DNA of 64,000 nt from Durusdinium trenchii. Taxonomy: Eukaryota > Sar > Dinophyceae > Suessiales > Symbiodiniaceae. Made by a program: the position numbers and the translations under genes. The stretch is from assembly GCA_963970005.1 (NCBI GenBank), contig CAXAMN010025361.1, positions 245,648 through 309,647 on the forward strand, written 5' to 3'. The notes below the pieces were generated by a model, which saw only the letters and a program-made list of their open reading frames with translations, was not told the origin of the DNA and searched no databases. Below are positions 21,713 through 34,432 of the stretch, piece after piece. The stretch's first letter is position 1. Every line of letters starts with the position of its first letter.

Positions 21713-24085
21713 CTCCCGCACCGGAGATGTCTTTTGTTCCATGCAGAGGGCCACTGCCGCTGGTTTTTCCCCACCAGACTGCGCGTCGAAGCTCGTGGCG
21801 TTGAAGGGGGGTTGGGTTCCCGGCTCCGGCGCAGGGAATGTATGCCCATGGAGGCAGAGGGCACAATGCAGTGCCTTTGCAGGTACGGTTCGAGTCTCTC
21901 TGTTCGACTGGTGGTACTGTGTTGAGACGTCTCGGGCGGCAGCTCATCACTCAAAGATATTATATACTTCATGACATTTGGGCAAGGGCAAAGATGGGTA
22001 TAGGACATCAACATACATCAATGATTTTGGGTGGCCTTGGGCATGCAGGTGGTTTTATCGGGCCAATTCTTTGAAGGACATGTTAGATATTGCCCGAATA
22101 GATGTACACCCTTGCAGAGCCGAATGCACATCTTCATGAAAAGAACTAGATCCCACGTTTTTCTACCTCCCACATCGCTGCCACCGGCGAGGTCACCCTT
22201 TTTTCCTCGAATAAACCGGGTGTGTTCACCCTTTCTGGTCGCGTTTCTTCCTTCCAGGGACCGAGACTCGGGGGACCGGGAGCATAGCATATCCAACTCG
22301 GGGACCGGGAGCAAAAAAAGCAAGACGAGACTCAGGTTCCAACACGTTTCACTGTGAGATCAGTGCTATTTGGCTTGTTGTCTGTGTGTTGTCGAAGACG
22401 CGAGACCCAATGCCTCCTGTCGATCTCCGTCACAACTGGTGCTCGGAGAGTCGGGTCTGTTGCACGAGTTCAGTCGGAGAGCTCAGTGCCAGGGACCTGG
22501 GGGGCTAAGGACCTCAGCCTTGCTGAGTGAAATGGGTTCGGAAGAAGACGAGCTCTTTGGCAGGCGCAAGGCCGCCACACTCTACGATCAGTACAAAGGA
22601 ATCGTCACTTACGGGGCTGAGGCAGCATGAACGAGATCAATCTCTGGTCCGCTACCGGGTATTGGAGACTTGATCAGTTTGGAGGCTTTTTTGTTGTTGG
22701 ATGGACGCCTGGAGTAGCTTTGATCCTCAAGGCCATGTGCGACTTTGACGGCAGACAGCGTAGCCTGCTTTCAAGACATCAGAGTCTCCAGTAGCAAAGA
22801 CGGTTTGGTGCTTCGCGAGCAACTCACGGCAGCTTCTCGTTGTGCTGCATGACTGACTTTTGAGCAGACCTGCCACCGACGTGCATCAATTTTCACCGTG
22901 ATGCCACAGAACACAATTGTTGCCAATGCTTTTCCTGCACTTTCAGAGAAACATGTTGCAAGCCAAAGTCAATGGTTCCATGTTGATACTGAAAAGAGAT
23001 GAGTCCCGAGTCCTAGCCCATTTCGCAGAGACACGCATTGTACAAAAGATACACTGCAATATTATATATAGTGTATTCATTTATATATTATATATATATA
23101 TATTCATTTATCATGTGTTTGGATTCCTCATTGAGGATGTGTCCCCGTGCGGAGACACCGTTCACTTGGGCCGTGTTTGTCAGGCCAACCAAACCGATGC
23201 CATCAGTCCTTGAAACACGTCCACCGCTGTCGAACGACCATCGAACGCCCTCCTCCGCAGTCTCCGTCGTCGAAGTGATCGCCAGGTGGGAGTACTGGGA
23301 CGAGGAAACGGGTCGCCATGGCCAGGGGAGCGGTACCACTCCCATGAAGGGAGGTGCGGGTTTCTGCCACGTGGGGGGGCGCGGAGGGGCTCAAGCGGAA
23401 GGGGTGTGGTTTCAGTGACCATAGATGTGACAATAGAATCGTACATATCATAATTAAGCATAATTCAGCCGTGAATTACATTACATATATGACATATGAT
23501 ATCATATGATGATTTGTATTTACATAATGTTACATATTACATATGGATTTTGTAGCAACAGGCATATGTTCTGGCTTTGAAGAGGCAAAGAACCAGTCCA
23601 TCTCTGTTGAATTTGTGGATCCCGTTCTTTCCATCCTGGTCGAACCCTGGGAGAATTCAACCATTGAGGCGGAGAGGATGAAGTGGCAGTGGATGAGTGG
23701 TTTCCTTTAAATTTGGTGGATTTAGATGGTTTGTGCTTTCGGGGCTATCCATCATTTCTGTTATTTGGTGGTCCATTACCTATCAAAACCTGTCCTTGCG
23801 TGGCTTAAAGGAGGCTGGACATCATTTTTGAACATCCTACTCTTTGTAGTAAGGATATATAACCTGAAGAACAATAGGGTTGGGAACAAAGAACACAAAA
23901 AATGCGTGATTTTGATCAATCACATCACATTATTATTAGTTCTGATTCTGATATATCTTGACATGTTCATACATCTTCTTTGATAAGGATATACTGTAGT
24001 CATATGAGTCAAGTTTTTTTTTGCAAATGATTTGGTTTATGCAAAAAGGGAACTCTTGAGAAGTTGCGGAGGCTGTTCTGCTTGG
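21713..24085. other. No gene supported
   Basis: Contains AT-rich runs at 23075-23104 and 23480-23545. An 86-codon frame at 22370-22630 ends with a charged helical stretch (MGSEEDELFGRRKAATLYDQ) that might be an exon, but no family is recognised. Confidence 0.4.
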
Positions 24086-24945
24086 GGTGTAGGCGTCGTG
24101 TAAGCATGTTGCGTAGGTGGGTGTTGAAAGACTTGCGTAGGCATTCTTGCGTAGGCACACCTTTCATGAAAGCATGAGTTTGCTTGTTCAGACTTATTTA
24201 AAAGTTGTTCAAGGGTCTTGGGAAAAGATGATTTTGGTTTGTAGTTGTTTAACTTGACACTTGCTTGCAACTTCCAGTGGGGAACATAAGGAACATGAAC
24301 TGTAATGGCATGGCTACAGTGGATGTTTGAAGTTTGTTTGGGGCACATTGGTAGCGGAAGCAGCGCGTAGGCAAGAAGCTATTGGTTGCTACTGCTTGGT
24401 TGCTGCTTGGCTGCTGCTGCCTCTTGTTTTCTGCTGCTTGTTTGCGGCTTGTTGTGTGCTGCTTGTGTGCTGCTTTTGTGCTGTTTTTGTGCTGCTTCTG
24501 TGCTGCTTGTGCTGTTATTTGTGTGCTGCGGCTGCTCTGCACTGCTTGTCTGCTGTTTTTGTGCTGCTTCTGTGTTGCTTCTTTGCTGCTTCTGTGCAGT
24601 TTGTCTGATCCAGCTGCTGCTGCTAAATCTGTGTGCTGCTGCGTGCTACTTGGCTACTGCTGCTTTGGATGTGTGTGCTACAAACCTTCATCTATCTGGC
24701 AATCGGTTCAAAAACTGTAAATGCCTCGTGAACAGGAACCTGCTGTGACCCTGATGTGACCCGGTCGCATCGGGCCACTACTTGCAGATTGTATAGCTAT
24801 CTTTTTGAGTCACCTGATGTGACTAAAGTTGGTGACAGTACCCTGTGCCCTGCGTTGGCATCCCGCGTAGGCACCTAACAAAGAGGACCTCTCGCGTAGG
24901 CATTTGTTAGAGAGGGGAGCCCAGGCGTAGGCACCTGCGTAGGTA
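24086..24945. repeat. Cluster of GCGTAGGCA motifs
   Basis: The exact 9-mer GCGTAGGCA occurs at 24135, 24149, 24365, 24865, 24894 and 24925, with near matches at 24111 and 24937. Between 24870 and 24915 two copies flank short inverted sequences (CCTAACAAAGAGG and TTTGTTAGAGAGG). Confidence 0.75.
24378..24655. repeat. CTG-rich imperfect repeat (TGCTGCTT/TGTGCTGCT)
   Basis: Irregular GCTGCTT, GTGCTGCT and TTTTGTGCTG units run for nearly 280 bp. All three plus-strand frames translate to Leu/Cys/Ala-rich runs, which look like transmembrane segments only because of the repeat. Confidence 0.8.
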
Positions 24946-24959
24946 CAGACCCAGTGTAT

Positions 24960-26295
24960 AAACCCCACACCACCAAAAAAGCACAACTCACATAGTCCAA
25001 TATAAGTTCCGATATCTGCTTTGAGAAAGATATATCTAATCTATATATATATATATCCGTTGCGCTCCCTTAGATGTTGCCTTCCTGTATTTGTTGCCTC
25101 GAAAAGACATTGTTTTGGTGGAATTTTCAGCATGGCAAACGATGCTCAGCACGATACCATTCTAATGCATATTTGAGCATTTTTAGGCCCGCAAGAGCAG
25201 AGGTCCACGTGCGGGCCTCAGTAGCAACGAGCATAAAGCCATAGAACGCTTTGTGTCACATATGCACGGACTTTGGCAATCAGATAAACGAACAAATGGC
25301 CACTGCAGGTGCACAGCTATAGTATAGGCCTTCATACTGGGAGTGCTGATTACCAAAATCAACGCAAGCCTTCAAAAATGATAGGCTCGCCAACAAACAG
25401 CGATACCCTCCTTTTGATGTCACAACCCTCCATGGGCTTAGACCGCCGCTCAAATGAAAGATTGCATCGCAATGTATCGTTTTGTGAGGGAAGCACTTGT
25501 GAAATGTTGATATGATATAGTGTCTTTCATCGAAGATCAGAACAAGACTCATTGGGTTCAAGAGGCCATGGCCACTATGAGGCCATGATTTGACCCGTCG
25601 GTTGTCGCATGGCTGTTTCCCAACAGGCGCTAACAGATGCCGCTGCAGCAGTGGTTCAGGTCACCGGTGGAGCCCCGCATGATTTGGCTGGACTGGAAGA
25701 AGCATTGCTCATGGTGAGGTCTCGAGACGGTTAGAGTTGCAACGTATGGCAAAGCCTAGGTGCGCTTGATGCCGCTGGTTGCTTATGCTTGGAGCGTGAG
25801 CCGGCTGGACGTGGCATGATGCCGGGGACCAGAGCAGACTTGTTGGAACCTTTGCACGGCGTGCGTCTCGAGGATACAAGGAGCAGATGCGTTTCTTCTA
25901 ACAACAGAGGATGAGGAAGCATGGGGGCTGTTGGTGGCAGATCTCAGCACTGCGGATGAGAGCCAAGCTGAGGACAGTTGTGGTGGTCGTTTGAGTTCAT
26001 TGGCCACGTCAAAGACCTGCTGCCCCACTTAGACAGGTGAGCGCTCAACAGCAAAGGTCAGTGCCCAAATTTGAGTAGACTTGACAGCCGGACCGCAAGT
26101 GGCCCTCCAGTAGGAGTTCCTCCAGTGCCTTCAGTGGACCAGCAGCCTGGAGTGTCGGATGCTGTGGGAGAGACTGCGTCAGCTTTAGGTAGTTTTCAGC
26201 GAGACGCTAGGGCAGGTCATCAAGACCGCGTGAGAGGTCAGCGCGCCATAGCACCAGACAATGGCTTGGTGTTCCCAGAGTAGCCCTCAGACCGT
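24960..26295. other. No gene supported
   Basis: Short overlapping frames. An AT run lies at 25040-25055. No domain is recognised. Confidence 0.4.
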
Positions 26296-26718
26296 GTGGT
26301 GTATCCACCTCTCAGATGCCGCAGGCCGCAGACGCCCACAGCTGAATTCTATGCCCCTTTCACGGAAGAGGACAAGGTGGACAGAGTAAACTCCAAACTG
26401 AGGGCCACTAGATTGAAAGACGCTGTTCCAAAAGCTCACGCACTCTCCACGTCAACTCCGACGTGGGGAAGTCTTTGTGAAGAACGAAATGACATCTACG
26501 GGCTGGATCCAGTGAGAGCCAATATTCAGAGCCATGGCTACATTGGAGATGGAACCTTGAGCACACCTTCAAGATTTATCTGCGCAAACTTAGAGCTTTT
26601 CATGCAATACTACCGGCGCACCAAGAACAAGGCTGGTGCAAATCGCAAGCTTGGCATTAAGGCCCCCGGCACTCAGACTGACATTGCTCCTCTTTGGGTG
26701 TTAGATACGCAAACATAG
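26296..26718 (+). CDS. Unassigned open frame with coding-like composition
   Basis: A 140-codon frame reads as a plausible soluble protein (PTAEFYAPFTEEDKVDRVNS, then KLRATRLKDAVPKAHAL, then SRFICANLELFMQYYRR). Unlike most frames nearby it is not matched by a long overlapping frame on the other strand. The plus strand is also open just upstream (26071-26283) in another frame, so a frameshifted or spliced relic is possible. No family is recognised. Confidence 0.22.
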   Translation: MVYPPLRCRRPQTPTAEFYAPFTEEDKVDRVNSKLRATRLKDAVPKAHALSTSTPTWGSLCEERNDIYGLDPVRANIQSHGYIGDGTLSTPSRFICANLELFMQYYRRTKNKAGANRKLGIKAPGTQTDIAPLWVLDTQT

Positions 26719-27077
26719 AGCTTCAGCGACCTGAGCGTGGACACAAGCAGCCAAAGCATGAAGCTGGTGGAGGTGATGGTGGTCAACGGACCAAAAGTTT
26801 GCTGCCAAGTTTCGTGGCTGAGGTGGAGGTCAGAATCAGAAGGGGGTTGGAAAGGGTCGTGCGGGCCCTGCGCCTCCCCAAACCCAAAGAATGTGCATGA
26901 GCAGGCCATATGGGAATGCCACTTTCAATGGCCGTCAAGGTGGCGGCGGAATTCGATGAAGGGCCATTGTTGCCCTTACCCATGCCGAGGCGTCCAGAGT
27001 GGAAGGCCGGGCACGAGTGAAGGCCACAGCTGCCAGGTCTCTATCCCTCAAGTATGTGCTGACGGCAGGTGCGGTGG

Positions 27078-27135
27078 CTCGGCAAGCGCTGCCTGTCAAG
27101 CCCAGACTCGGCAAGCGCTGCCTGTCAAGCCCAGA
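27078..27135. repeat. 29-bp tandem duplication
   Basis: 27078-27106 and 27107-27135 are exact copies (CTCGGCAAGCGC through AAGCCCAGA). This looks like a recent slippage or a small tandem duplication. Confidence 0.9.
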
Positions 27136-27761
27136 CACCAAAGGCAGTAGCAATGATTTTGAATCAGTCTCTCAACGATCTAGGCCACCTCAAGTTCAGT
27201 GATGTGAAACAGGCCCCTTTAGAAACCTCTAGCATAATGAGCCCACTGGCACGCTTCATCAACATGTTGTAAGCACCCCCCAACCAAAATTCCAATGGTT
27301 TTGTTGAGGGCTCCAACCAGTTCCAAGTGGCAGCTCCAGGCTGCTCAGCAGACGAGCAAGGGTGCTTGCAGCCATTTGTCCGCAATAAATACTTGAATGA
27401 TCTTGAATGTCTCACTGCAAAGGAATTTGCATGAAAACATGGAGACACTTGGAGACACTCTGGCCCAAGGAGTCGTAGATTGATCGGTTTTTGTTTAGTG
27501 CGTCGACCTTAGGGAGGTCTCGTAATGTGATTTTAATAATACGCCCACCCCAAATCAGTCAAGTCAAGTCGAAAGGATCATTCGAGCTGAAGACAACATA
27601 TCATATATGTTATATACAGAACTCAGAAGCTGGAAGTATCGTTTCATCCTGTGATTCACATCAAAAAATAAACAAATACATAGTTACATACTACTGAAGG
27701 TCCACCGGGTTTGGTCGGGGAAATATTCGGCAGTGGCTGGGGCTGCTGACCTGATTTTTTT

Positions 27762-28418
27762 TTGCAGCTGTCTCCCAGCCGTGCAAGTCGTCAGAAGACT
27801 TTGACGGCTCAAGGGATTGCCGGCTCCAAATTGCACCCAGGACTCGAGTGGACTGGGCCCGATTCTGAAGTACTGGTAGACCGGGGCCCTCATGTCGGGG
27901 TGTCTAAGCATCGCCTCGAAAAGAGGTGTGTGTGTGTGTGTTCATGGGTTTTAGTGAACCACCATGAACCAAACCCTGTTGTCCCTGGGACTAGTTGTGG
28001 CTCTACAGCTATACTCAGATTGTCGACTGGAGTCGACAGGTGGGACCGAAAGAACGGTCGGTCGATTCGTTTTTGGATCCTTGCAATTGTTACCAATGGC
28101 AGCACTGAGGGGTTGGTCGGCTGGCTGAGTTATTCAAGTCTGGGTGCTGAGGGGTTAGATCCATTCCACGTGCCGGAACCACCTTGGTCGGAGCAATTTC
28201 CCGAGCGTTTAGAGCGAAAACAACTGAGGTATGCCTTGGCCCGAGAGGTTTGGCAGTACGGCATGAATAGTTTGAAGTTGCCCTCGCCCCTCGGAGAAGC
28301 AGAGCAAAATATGGGACACTCTAAGCATCGGCTTCAAAGCCAACAGCTTCAACACGGACGCTCCAAACAACGCGACCGGTCCCTCAAAACCGGTTTGGGG
28401 CCGGACCCCTCCATATGA
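27762..28418 (+). CDS. Long open frame, unknown
   Basis: A 218-codon frame with no recognised domain. A (GT)n run at about 27925-27940 translates to alternating C and V, which suggests that at least that part is not coding. The C-terminal third (ERLERKQLRYALAREVWQYG) is helical and more coding-like. Confidence 0.15.
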   Translation: MQLSPSRASRQKTLTAQGIAGSKLHPGLEWTGPDSEVLVDRGPHVGVSKHRLEKRCVCVCSWVLVNHHEPNPVVPGTSCGSTAILRLSTGVDRWDRKNGRSIRFWILAIVTNGSTEGLVGWLSYSSLGAEGLDPFHVPEPPWSEQFPERLERKQLRYALAREVWQYGMNSLKLPSPLGEAEQNMGHSKHRLQSQQLQHGRSKQRDRSLKTGLGPDPSI

Positions 28419-28419
28419 T

Positions 28420-30295
28420 GGTCCAGCCGCTACCTAATTAGGAGGGTCCTGGAGCGTTTGGGTAAGAGATATATATATATATATATGAATTTCCCCAAAT
28501 GAGCAAATCGCCATATTCATCCATATTTACTTGAGTCCTTGAGGATTTGAAAGGGTTTTACAATCTGTTTTTGGCCGCAACCTACTGTTGGCAATGTACC
28601 TTGGGTTGGTAATTATTTTTGCGGGACTTGTTGGTTAAATCTTCCCAATGGGAACACGGTTGAAACTCTAAGTTTCAGTCAACGATAGTCTTATATATGT
28701 ATGTCGCAAAAAGCGTGGAATCTACCGCAATTACCAAGCGCTTTGATGGGGGGCCCAATAGTTTAAGTGTTGTGTTCGAAACCATTGGTCCGGGGCAAAC
28801 ATTTGGTGGACCTTGCCCTTGTGCAACTCGCACGGTATAAAACATGTCTTGGACGTTCTTTGCGTGACAGGTCTCCCGTGATGTTTCTTGACTCTGACGT
28901 ACGGCGTGACTTCGTAGCCTCCAGTTGCTCCCGAAGCGGATGCCCGTAAACGAACATATAATGTGGATGCCTTCGACACGATAGGACAACTGTATCCGAT
29001 GATCCGAGGTCCAGGTATAAATGAGCAGGTCTGCACCATTAAAACAAGGGTGGGTTTGGACACCCTGGAGCTCAGGTTGGTTCGCTTCGGCTTGGAATTG
29101 GAAACATTTGGTAAACATCATGTGAATGAATATATACATATATAATATCTTGAAAGTGATGCTTGGGTTGCCCTCAGGTGCAGCTTAGGCAGGACATGTT
29201 TCAAGGGGAATTTTGATCCGTTTGGGCTTGTGCCAGGCTTGCAGCAGGTTCCAGGTCCAAAATGACGGTGCCCGAGGAATTTTGACAGTTCATCGGGCCC
29301 GCCAGCCCAGGATCCCAGGAGTTTGTTCGTGTTTTGTCATATCATATTGTATCCTTTGGGTTTAGGAACTCTCGGGGTTTCCAAGAGCACAATATCGTGG
29401 AGCATGCATCAGATTCCTACCTTGCAAGCAACCTTTTGAATGGTTCAACAAATGGGACAACCCAATCACAGAAATACAATGGTCGTCCTGTCCAGTTGAA
29501 AGGAAGGGTGCTCAACTCAGCACTGTGAAACCCATATATAAACTGGGGGATCTGTACAAAATCCAACAAACTCTCCTTGCGCCGTACGCAGCTCTCCGCC
29601 GCGTGAGGTACACCTGCACCGGGCTGGATCCCTTCGCGCCCGCGGGCGCCGCTTGGTGATTTTCACAGCCCGGTTCAGCGATGCGTCGCGCGCAAGGTCA
29701 AAAGATTCCTGAGGGAAAAAAAGAAGAATCGCACGTCGCGTCCAAGCGGCGCGCTTACTGATAAACATGATAAACCGTTGGAGCTATATTACAATATTTA
29801 GAATGATCTAGAATGTATAGAGTATAGGGCCAGGTATTTGGCAGGGGAAGTAGAAGCTTCACAAGGCAAGGTTTGTTCATTGCATGAACCTTGGGGTCCA
29901 GGACCATCTGATGCGAATGCACTGCACCTTCAGTTTGACTTTTTCAAGACACACGAAGCATATTGAACCAAACACCGTACAGAAGATCACTGAACGAATC
30001 CGACCCTTCACAGCTGGACGAGGACGTGGGTGCTCAAATTCTCTTGCCGCCCTTGGAGAAGGACGGTGAGTCGGGAAAAACGGCTCTGGGAAATATCATC
30101 AAAGAATCAACCGTCTACAAGCGTCTACATCTCAGTAGGCAGCCCTTGGGAGCCTCAGTTTTGGGAGCCTTCGCAAAAGGGTGTCAGTGGGTTTTGGGGC
30201 GCAACATACATTCGGTTGGCTTCCGAAGACGCTGGGACCACGTCCATGGCAGCACTGGGATTCTGGGCAGCTTCCAGACCTTCCCGGAGAAGAAT
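28420..30295. other. No gene supported
   Basis: Contains an AT run at 28469-28485 and short overlapping frames on both strands. Confidence 0.4.
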
Positions 30296-30332
30296 GTGTT
30301 GGTGTTGGTGTTGGTGTTGGTGTTGGTGTTGG

Positions 30333-30364
<32 letters not shown>
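30296..30364. repeat. (GTTGGT)n / (GTT)n microsatellite
   Basis: GTGTTG hexamers pass into pure GTT repeats. Frames across it translate to poly-Val, poly-Leu or poly-Cys and are not genes. Confidence 0.95.
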
Positions 30365-30367
<3 letters not shown>

Positions 30368-30949
30368 TCTTTGTTTATCTCATTTTACTAAAACTGAATA
30401 TACTTACAACATATTCATTGACCCGACATTTAAATATATGATACTTGATCAATTATTTTACATCGTAACTACTATAACCACACCCATGCTCTTGAATTCG
30501 TGTTTCCTGTTTCTTCCATGCTGGTCTCCCTTCACGTCCACGTCGGGGTTCGTGTCCAGGATGCCTTGTTCCACTTCCTTCGATTCACCTTTCAAGACGG
30601 AGTGGTCAGGCCGAAGACGGAGTGTGGTCGCGAGCGCGGATGACTGCTGGTCTGGCGATATGGATGGCCTTTATGGCTAGGGCTAGTGGTTTTCCTTCTT
30701 ATTCCTTGTTGTGGATCACTGTGGATAGAAGCTTTCAATGGAAAACAATCAAGCACTTGGGAGCTCCATGTCTCAATTCCTGTATATATAGTGAAACAAC
30801 CGGGACACCAGTAAGCTGTTGGCACCTAGATTCATAGATTCTTGGATATCAAGGTATTGCGCAAAAGGCATGTTCCTCTTTCTCATGATTTGGAGAGGTT
30901 CAACAAACAACAAACTCAGTACAGGTGCTTTCCTGTTGGTCTCTGTAGA

Positions 30950-31062
30950 ACCCTAGTAGCAAGGACGCTACTAGGTGGAGGCCATGGCAAGCAGGTTGGA
31001 GGCCATCGCTACTAGGAACAAGAAACTACTAGTAGCAAAGGGCATTTCTACTAGTAGCTCTT
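30950..31062. repeat. CTACTAG-type dispersed array
   Basis: CTAGTAGCAAGGACGCTACTAG followed by GGTTGGAGGCCATCGCTACT and ACTACTAGTAGC phrases. It shares both the CTACTAG and the TTGGAGGCCATCGC vocabulary of the 58.3-kb tandem array. Confidence 0.7.
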
Positions 31063-31734
31063 CCAATTAGAGTTGTTTTGTTCGTTCTTTGTCAAGAGAC
31101 GATCACCTGGGTGATCATGGTGATCACCGGCAGGCGCTCGGTGGTGCAGCAGGAGTGGGGAAACACCAAGGAGAACGTCGTTAAGTTTCTTGGAGAAGAC
31201 ATGAAACAAACTTAAAAGTATAAAAGATAAAAGATCGAACCTAGCAAAGAAAACAATCAATAAAGGTTTGTAAAGGATCTCAATTCCGCAAGAGAAGCTG
31301 GATAGGACATCTATCTATGGTGGGTTGTGTGACCACAGTGACCCTCCCGTTGGGTCGTTGGGTTCAGACATCCTAAGCCTCTCAACATTTTTTTGGGGGT
31401 TGGAGGCTCAAAGTGGGACTCTTCCTGGGAGGAGTTCTTTTTGTCCAATTTCTAGAGCCCCCACCGTATTTTGCAACATTGCTTCCGGGATCACCTTCCT
31501 TTTGTTAGAGAAATCCACCTATCCTGCCTGAATATTTGGAAGTTGCTCGAGGCGGTGAGTCCGTTCACTCCGAAAAAACACCGGGGAGTTCTCAAAGGTG
31601 TTGATGCATCAGCTCCTCCCTCCAACAAACGATCCAATGGCCATGCGACCATGTCATGGCCATGTGGCCATGGATATCCACTTGGTTGGAATGGAGGCGT
31701 CATGTGATCGATTCTTCTCCATGGTGCAACAATG

Positions 31735-31803
31735 TTCGCTACTAGGAACAAGTGCATCGCTTCTAGTAACAAGTGCCTTACTAGTAGTAACAATGTTTGC
31801 TAT
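31735..31803. repeat. CTACTAG-type dispersed array
   Basis: About four units (CTACTAGGAACAAG, TTCTAGTAACAAG, ACTAGTAGTAACAA) at 18-22 bp spacing. On the minus strand it reads as a degenerate heptad (SKALVTRSDALVPSS). Confidence 0.7.
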
Positions 31804-31809
31804 TCGTTA

Positions 31810-32555
31810 ATTTAATTTAGTTTTAATTTAATTCTAATAAATGGATTCTTCCACACCAAATTGGTGATCCGAGTCCGCACTCTCACCGCTCAGTCAAGCC
31901 AGTCGTGTCCTGAGGATCCTCTTCATGTCTCGCATCTCCAAGTCCGGTCAGGCGCCTGTTCGACCGCTTTGCGTGCGGACCGTGCGGATCGGTCGCGATG
32001 CGTGGTGTGCCCGGTTAGTCTGCGCAAGACGGTCCGTTTGGTGTTGGAGGTCGTTCAAAGTTGGCGCAGGAATTCCAGTTCTTCGGAGCATGGGAATCTC
32101 TAACCCCGATCCACAGAACTTCGAAGGGGGTGGCCAACAGAAGCTCCAAGGATCTACAGGAACCTTCGAAACTGTTCTGTACCTTTTGGACCTGACCCTG
32201 GCGCGTGTCGAGATGTGCCAGGATTTGGCAGTGGGGCCCTCACTGGCTGAGCTTCTTGAAGGGAAGTGAGAGGGCTGGCCAGCTACAGCTGCATGTTTAA
32301 ATGGACATGTTCTACTTAATATCTACACATGACATGGTAACACATGTTCAATACAGGGAACACGAACACACTTCAACGTTACTGATTTTTCAATATCTTC
32401 CATTTCTTCCTCAAATATTGATTGATTCATGCATTTGAGCAACTTCTCACTGGGCACCTGTCGCCTGCCGCGTGGGCTTTGTCATCCCAGCCAGCTGCAC
32501 GCAGGGAGAATCACACTGGCCATATGTTGCTCTGGCGGAACCGGAAAACATTTTA
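31810..32555. other. No gene supported
   Basis: A G+C-rich plus-strand frame at 31925-32269 (114 codons) is open but overlaps another frame and has no recognised domain. Confidence 0.35.
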
Positions 32556-32559
32556 ACAA

Positions 32560-32632
32560 GAAGCTACTAGGTTGGAGGCCATCGCTATTAGTAACAAGGG
32601 CATTACTACTAGTAACAAGAAGCTTGCCCGGG
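32560..32632. repeat. CTACTAG-type dispersed array
   Basis: GCTACTAGGTTGGAGGCC, ATCGCTATTAGTAACAAG and TACTACTAGTAACAAG in succession. It is the same family as the arrays at 30.95 and 31.74 kb. Confidence 0.7.
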
Positions 32633-32639
32633 CGAACTC

Positions 32640-34220
32640 GACTCGGAGTCCCAGCTCCACATGAAACTCAGCTGGGCCACTGCCCTTCATGCGATCTTAG
32701 ATAGTTTATGATAGTTTTGATGTTTATAGTTTATATATGATGGATCCAATTGATTCAGATTGATTCATTAGTTTGAACTCCCTCCAATCCAACCTCCAAG
32801 AGTATTCTTAGAAGGTCTAACGTGTGCTAGGATGCCGCAGGCTCGTGGACCATCGCGCTGAGGATTGCTTCGAACTGCAATGTCAATCTCAACATCTACT
32901 TCGACCAGCAGGGCACGGCCGCTGGTCGAAAGACATACAGATCAATCCCTTTGAGAAAAGGCCTTGTGGTTGTTGGCTGTTCATTCGGTTCATTTTCGAA
33001 GTAACCTGCAAGCCCATTCAAAGCCAAGTAGCCTTGGCAAGTGAGACAAGTCTGGTAGTGCCAACATAGCTCCTTAGCAAGATTGGGATTTCTGCACGGC
33101 CATGACATACATTGCTTTATAAAGAAATACATGGAAACACAACGGGTCCAGCGGGTGGAAACGAACCGACCAACGGGCCGGGACCAAGGCCGTGAACAAC
33201 GGACAGCTCCTCGCCGAAGACCAGAATCCGTCCGATCGCGACCGCTCCGTTCGGTTCGCGTCCGATCGCTCCGTTCGTTAGCGTTCTTATTGTTCCTAAA
33301 TTAGTAGCAATGCCCTTTTGAGCGCCCCGTTCGTAGCGTTTGCTGGGTTTTGCTGGTGGTGATGATATATGTGTGTTTGGGGTGGTATTGTTGTTCCCTC
33401 TTTGGGGGGGAACCCCCATTCTAGGGACACATGTCTTTGATGACTTTTGATGTCTTGATATTTTTGTTGTGTTCTTCAAGTAACTCTAAGCTTGACTAGT
33501 AAACATATGTAAACATGCCCATAGAGAGGCATAGAGGACCCAACCTCTCCAGAAATCAAGTTCCGTCAGCAAACTGATAATTCAATAGGGAACTTGAATC
33601 TAAATTGTGACTTGAAATGTGCTTCCTTTTTTGTAGTCAAGGTGTTTTTTTTCTTGAGTGGGGTTCCCGAATTGAACCCGGGCTTAAATGGTTTCATAGA
33701 GATGCAAATTCGCGCAACCTGTCGCGCAGATGGGCCGTTGCTGTTGTTTTGGTGGAGCCCGAGACATCACGACTGCATGGCCGCCTAGGCTTTCCTATCA
33801 CGTCACTCAGTGCTCACCCAGAGATTGAGCGGATTGGATCAGTACTGTATCAACAGAGAGGGTTGAGACACAAAAAGATCTTTCTATCAGTGTAGCTCCA
33901 CTTGCTCGTCACCCCAGTCTAGTGTCTGAAAGCTACAGCTCTTTGCAGCTCGTTCCCGGTCCAGGGTCTCCGCAGAGGTCTCCGTGTTTGGTCCGTAGCT
34001 TGTCGGACCGACCGAACAGCGAGAAACAGCGAGCCGACATCGATGGGATTTGGAGCCTGGAGGCGACCGTGTCTCCGTTTTGAGGGGCTCAATGAAAGAA
34101 TAGTGGTCCCTGTCACGAAGAACAGGACAGACAGATCACTCTCCACCACTTTTGACCCACAAAATCAGATCAAAGGACATGGAAGCGATGGAAGTGGATA
34201 GTAAATGGAGGATGGTATTA
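32640..34220. other. No gene supported
   Basis: Short frames. A single TTAGTAGCAATGCCC remnant of the CTACTAG family lies at about 33301. Confidence 0.4.
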
Positions 34221-34221
34221 C

Positions 34222-34321
34222 AGTGGTTTCAGAGTAGATGGCACAGACCTCAAGATGTCCTTTAGATGAGGGTCCATATAAACCACCTCTTGGGGTCTGT
34301 GCCATCTACTCTCAATCCACT
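34222..34321. mobile_element. Hairpin MITE-like element, copy 1
   Basis: 34222-34249 (AGTGGTTTCAGAGTAGATGG and on to CACAGACC) pairs with 34294-34321 as an almost perfect inverted repeat, leaving a loop of about 44 bp. A second copy with the same arms lies 1.1 kb downstream. Confidence 0.65.
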
Positions 34322-34432
34322 ATAGGGGCCCATAAGCCCATAAGGACCATGTTCCATTCCACATGAGCTTTTCGTTTCGTTTGTCTTTAACGAGATGGGT
34401 TCAGGCGCCCCAATTATCAGGTCTTTATTGCT

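Noticed and set aside
24249-24748. Cys/Leu/Ala-rich frames resembling membrane proteins
   Set aside because: They are translations of the CTG-rich repeat in different frames.
29963-30680. Frames of 142 and 216 codons ending in poly-Val, poly-Leu or poly-Cys
   Set aside because: Created by the GTT microsatellite; no domain outside it.
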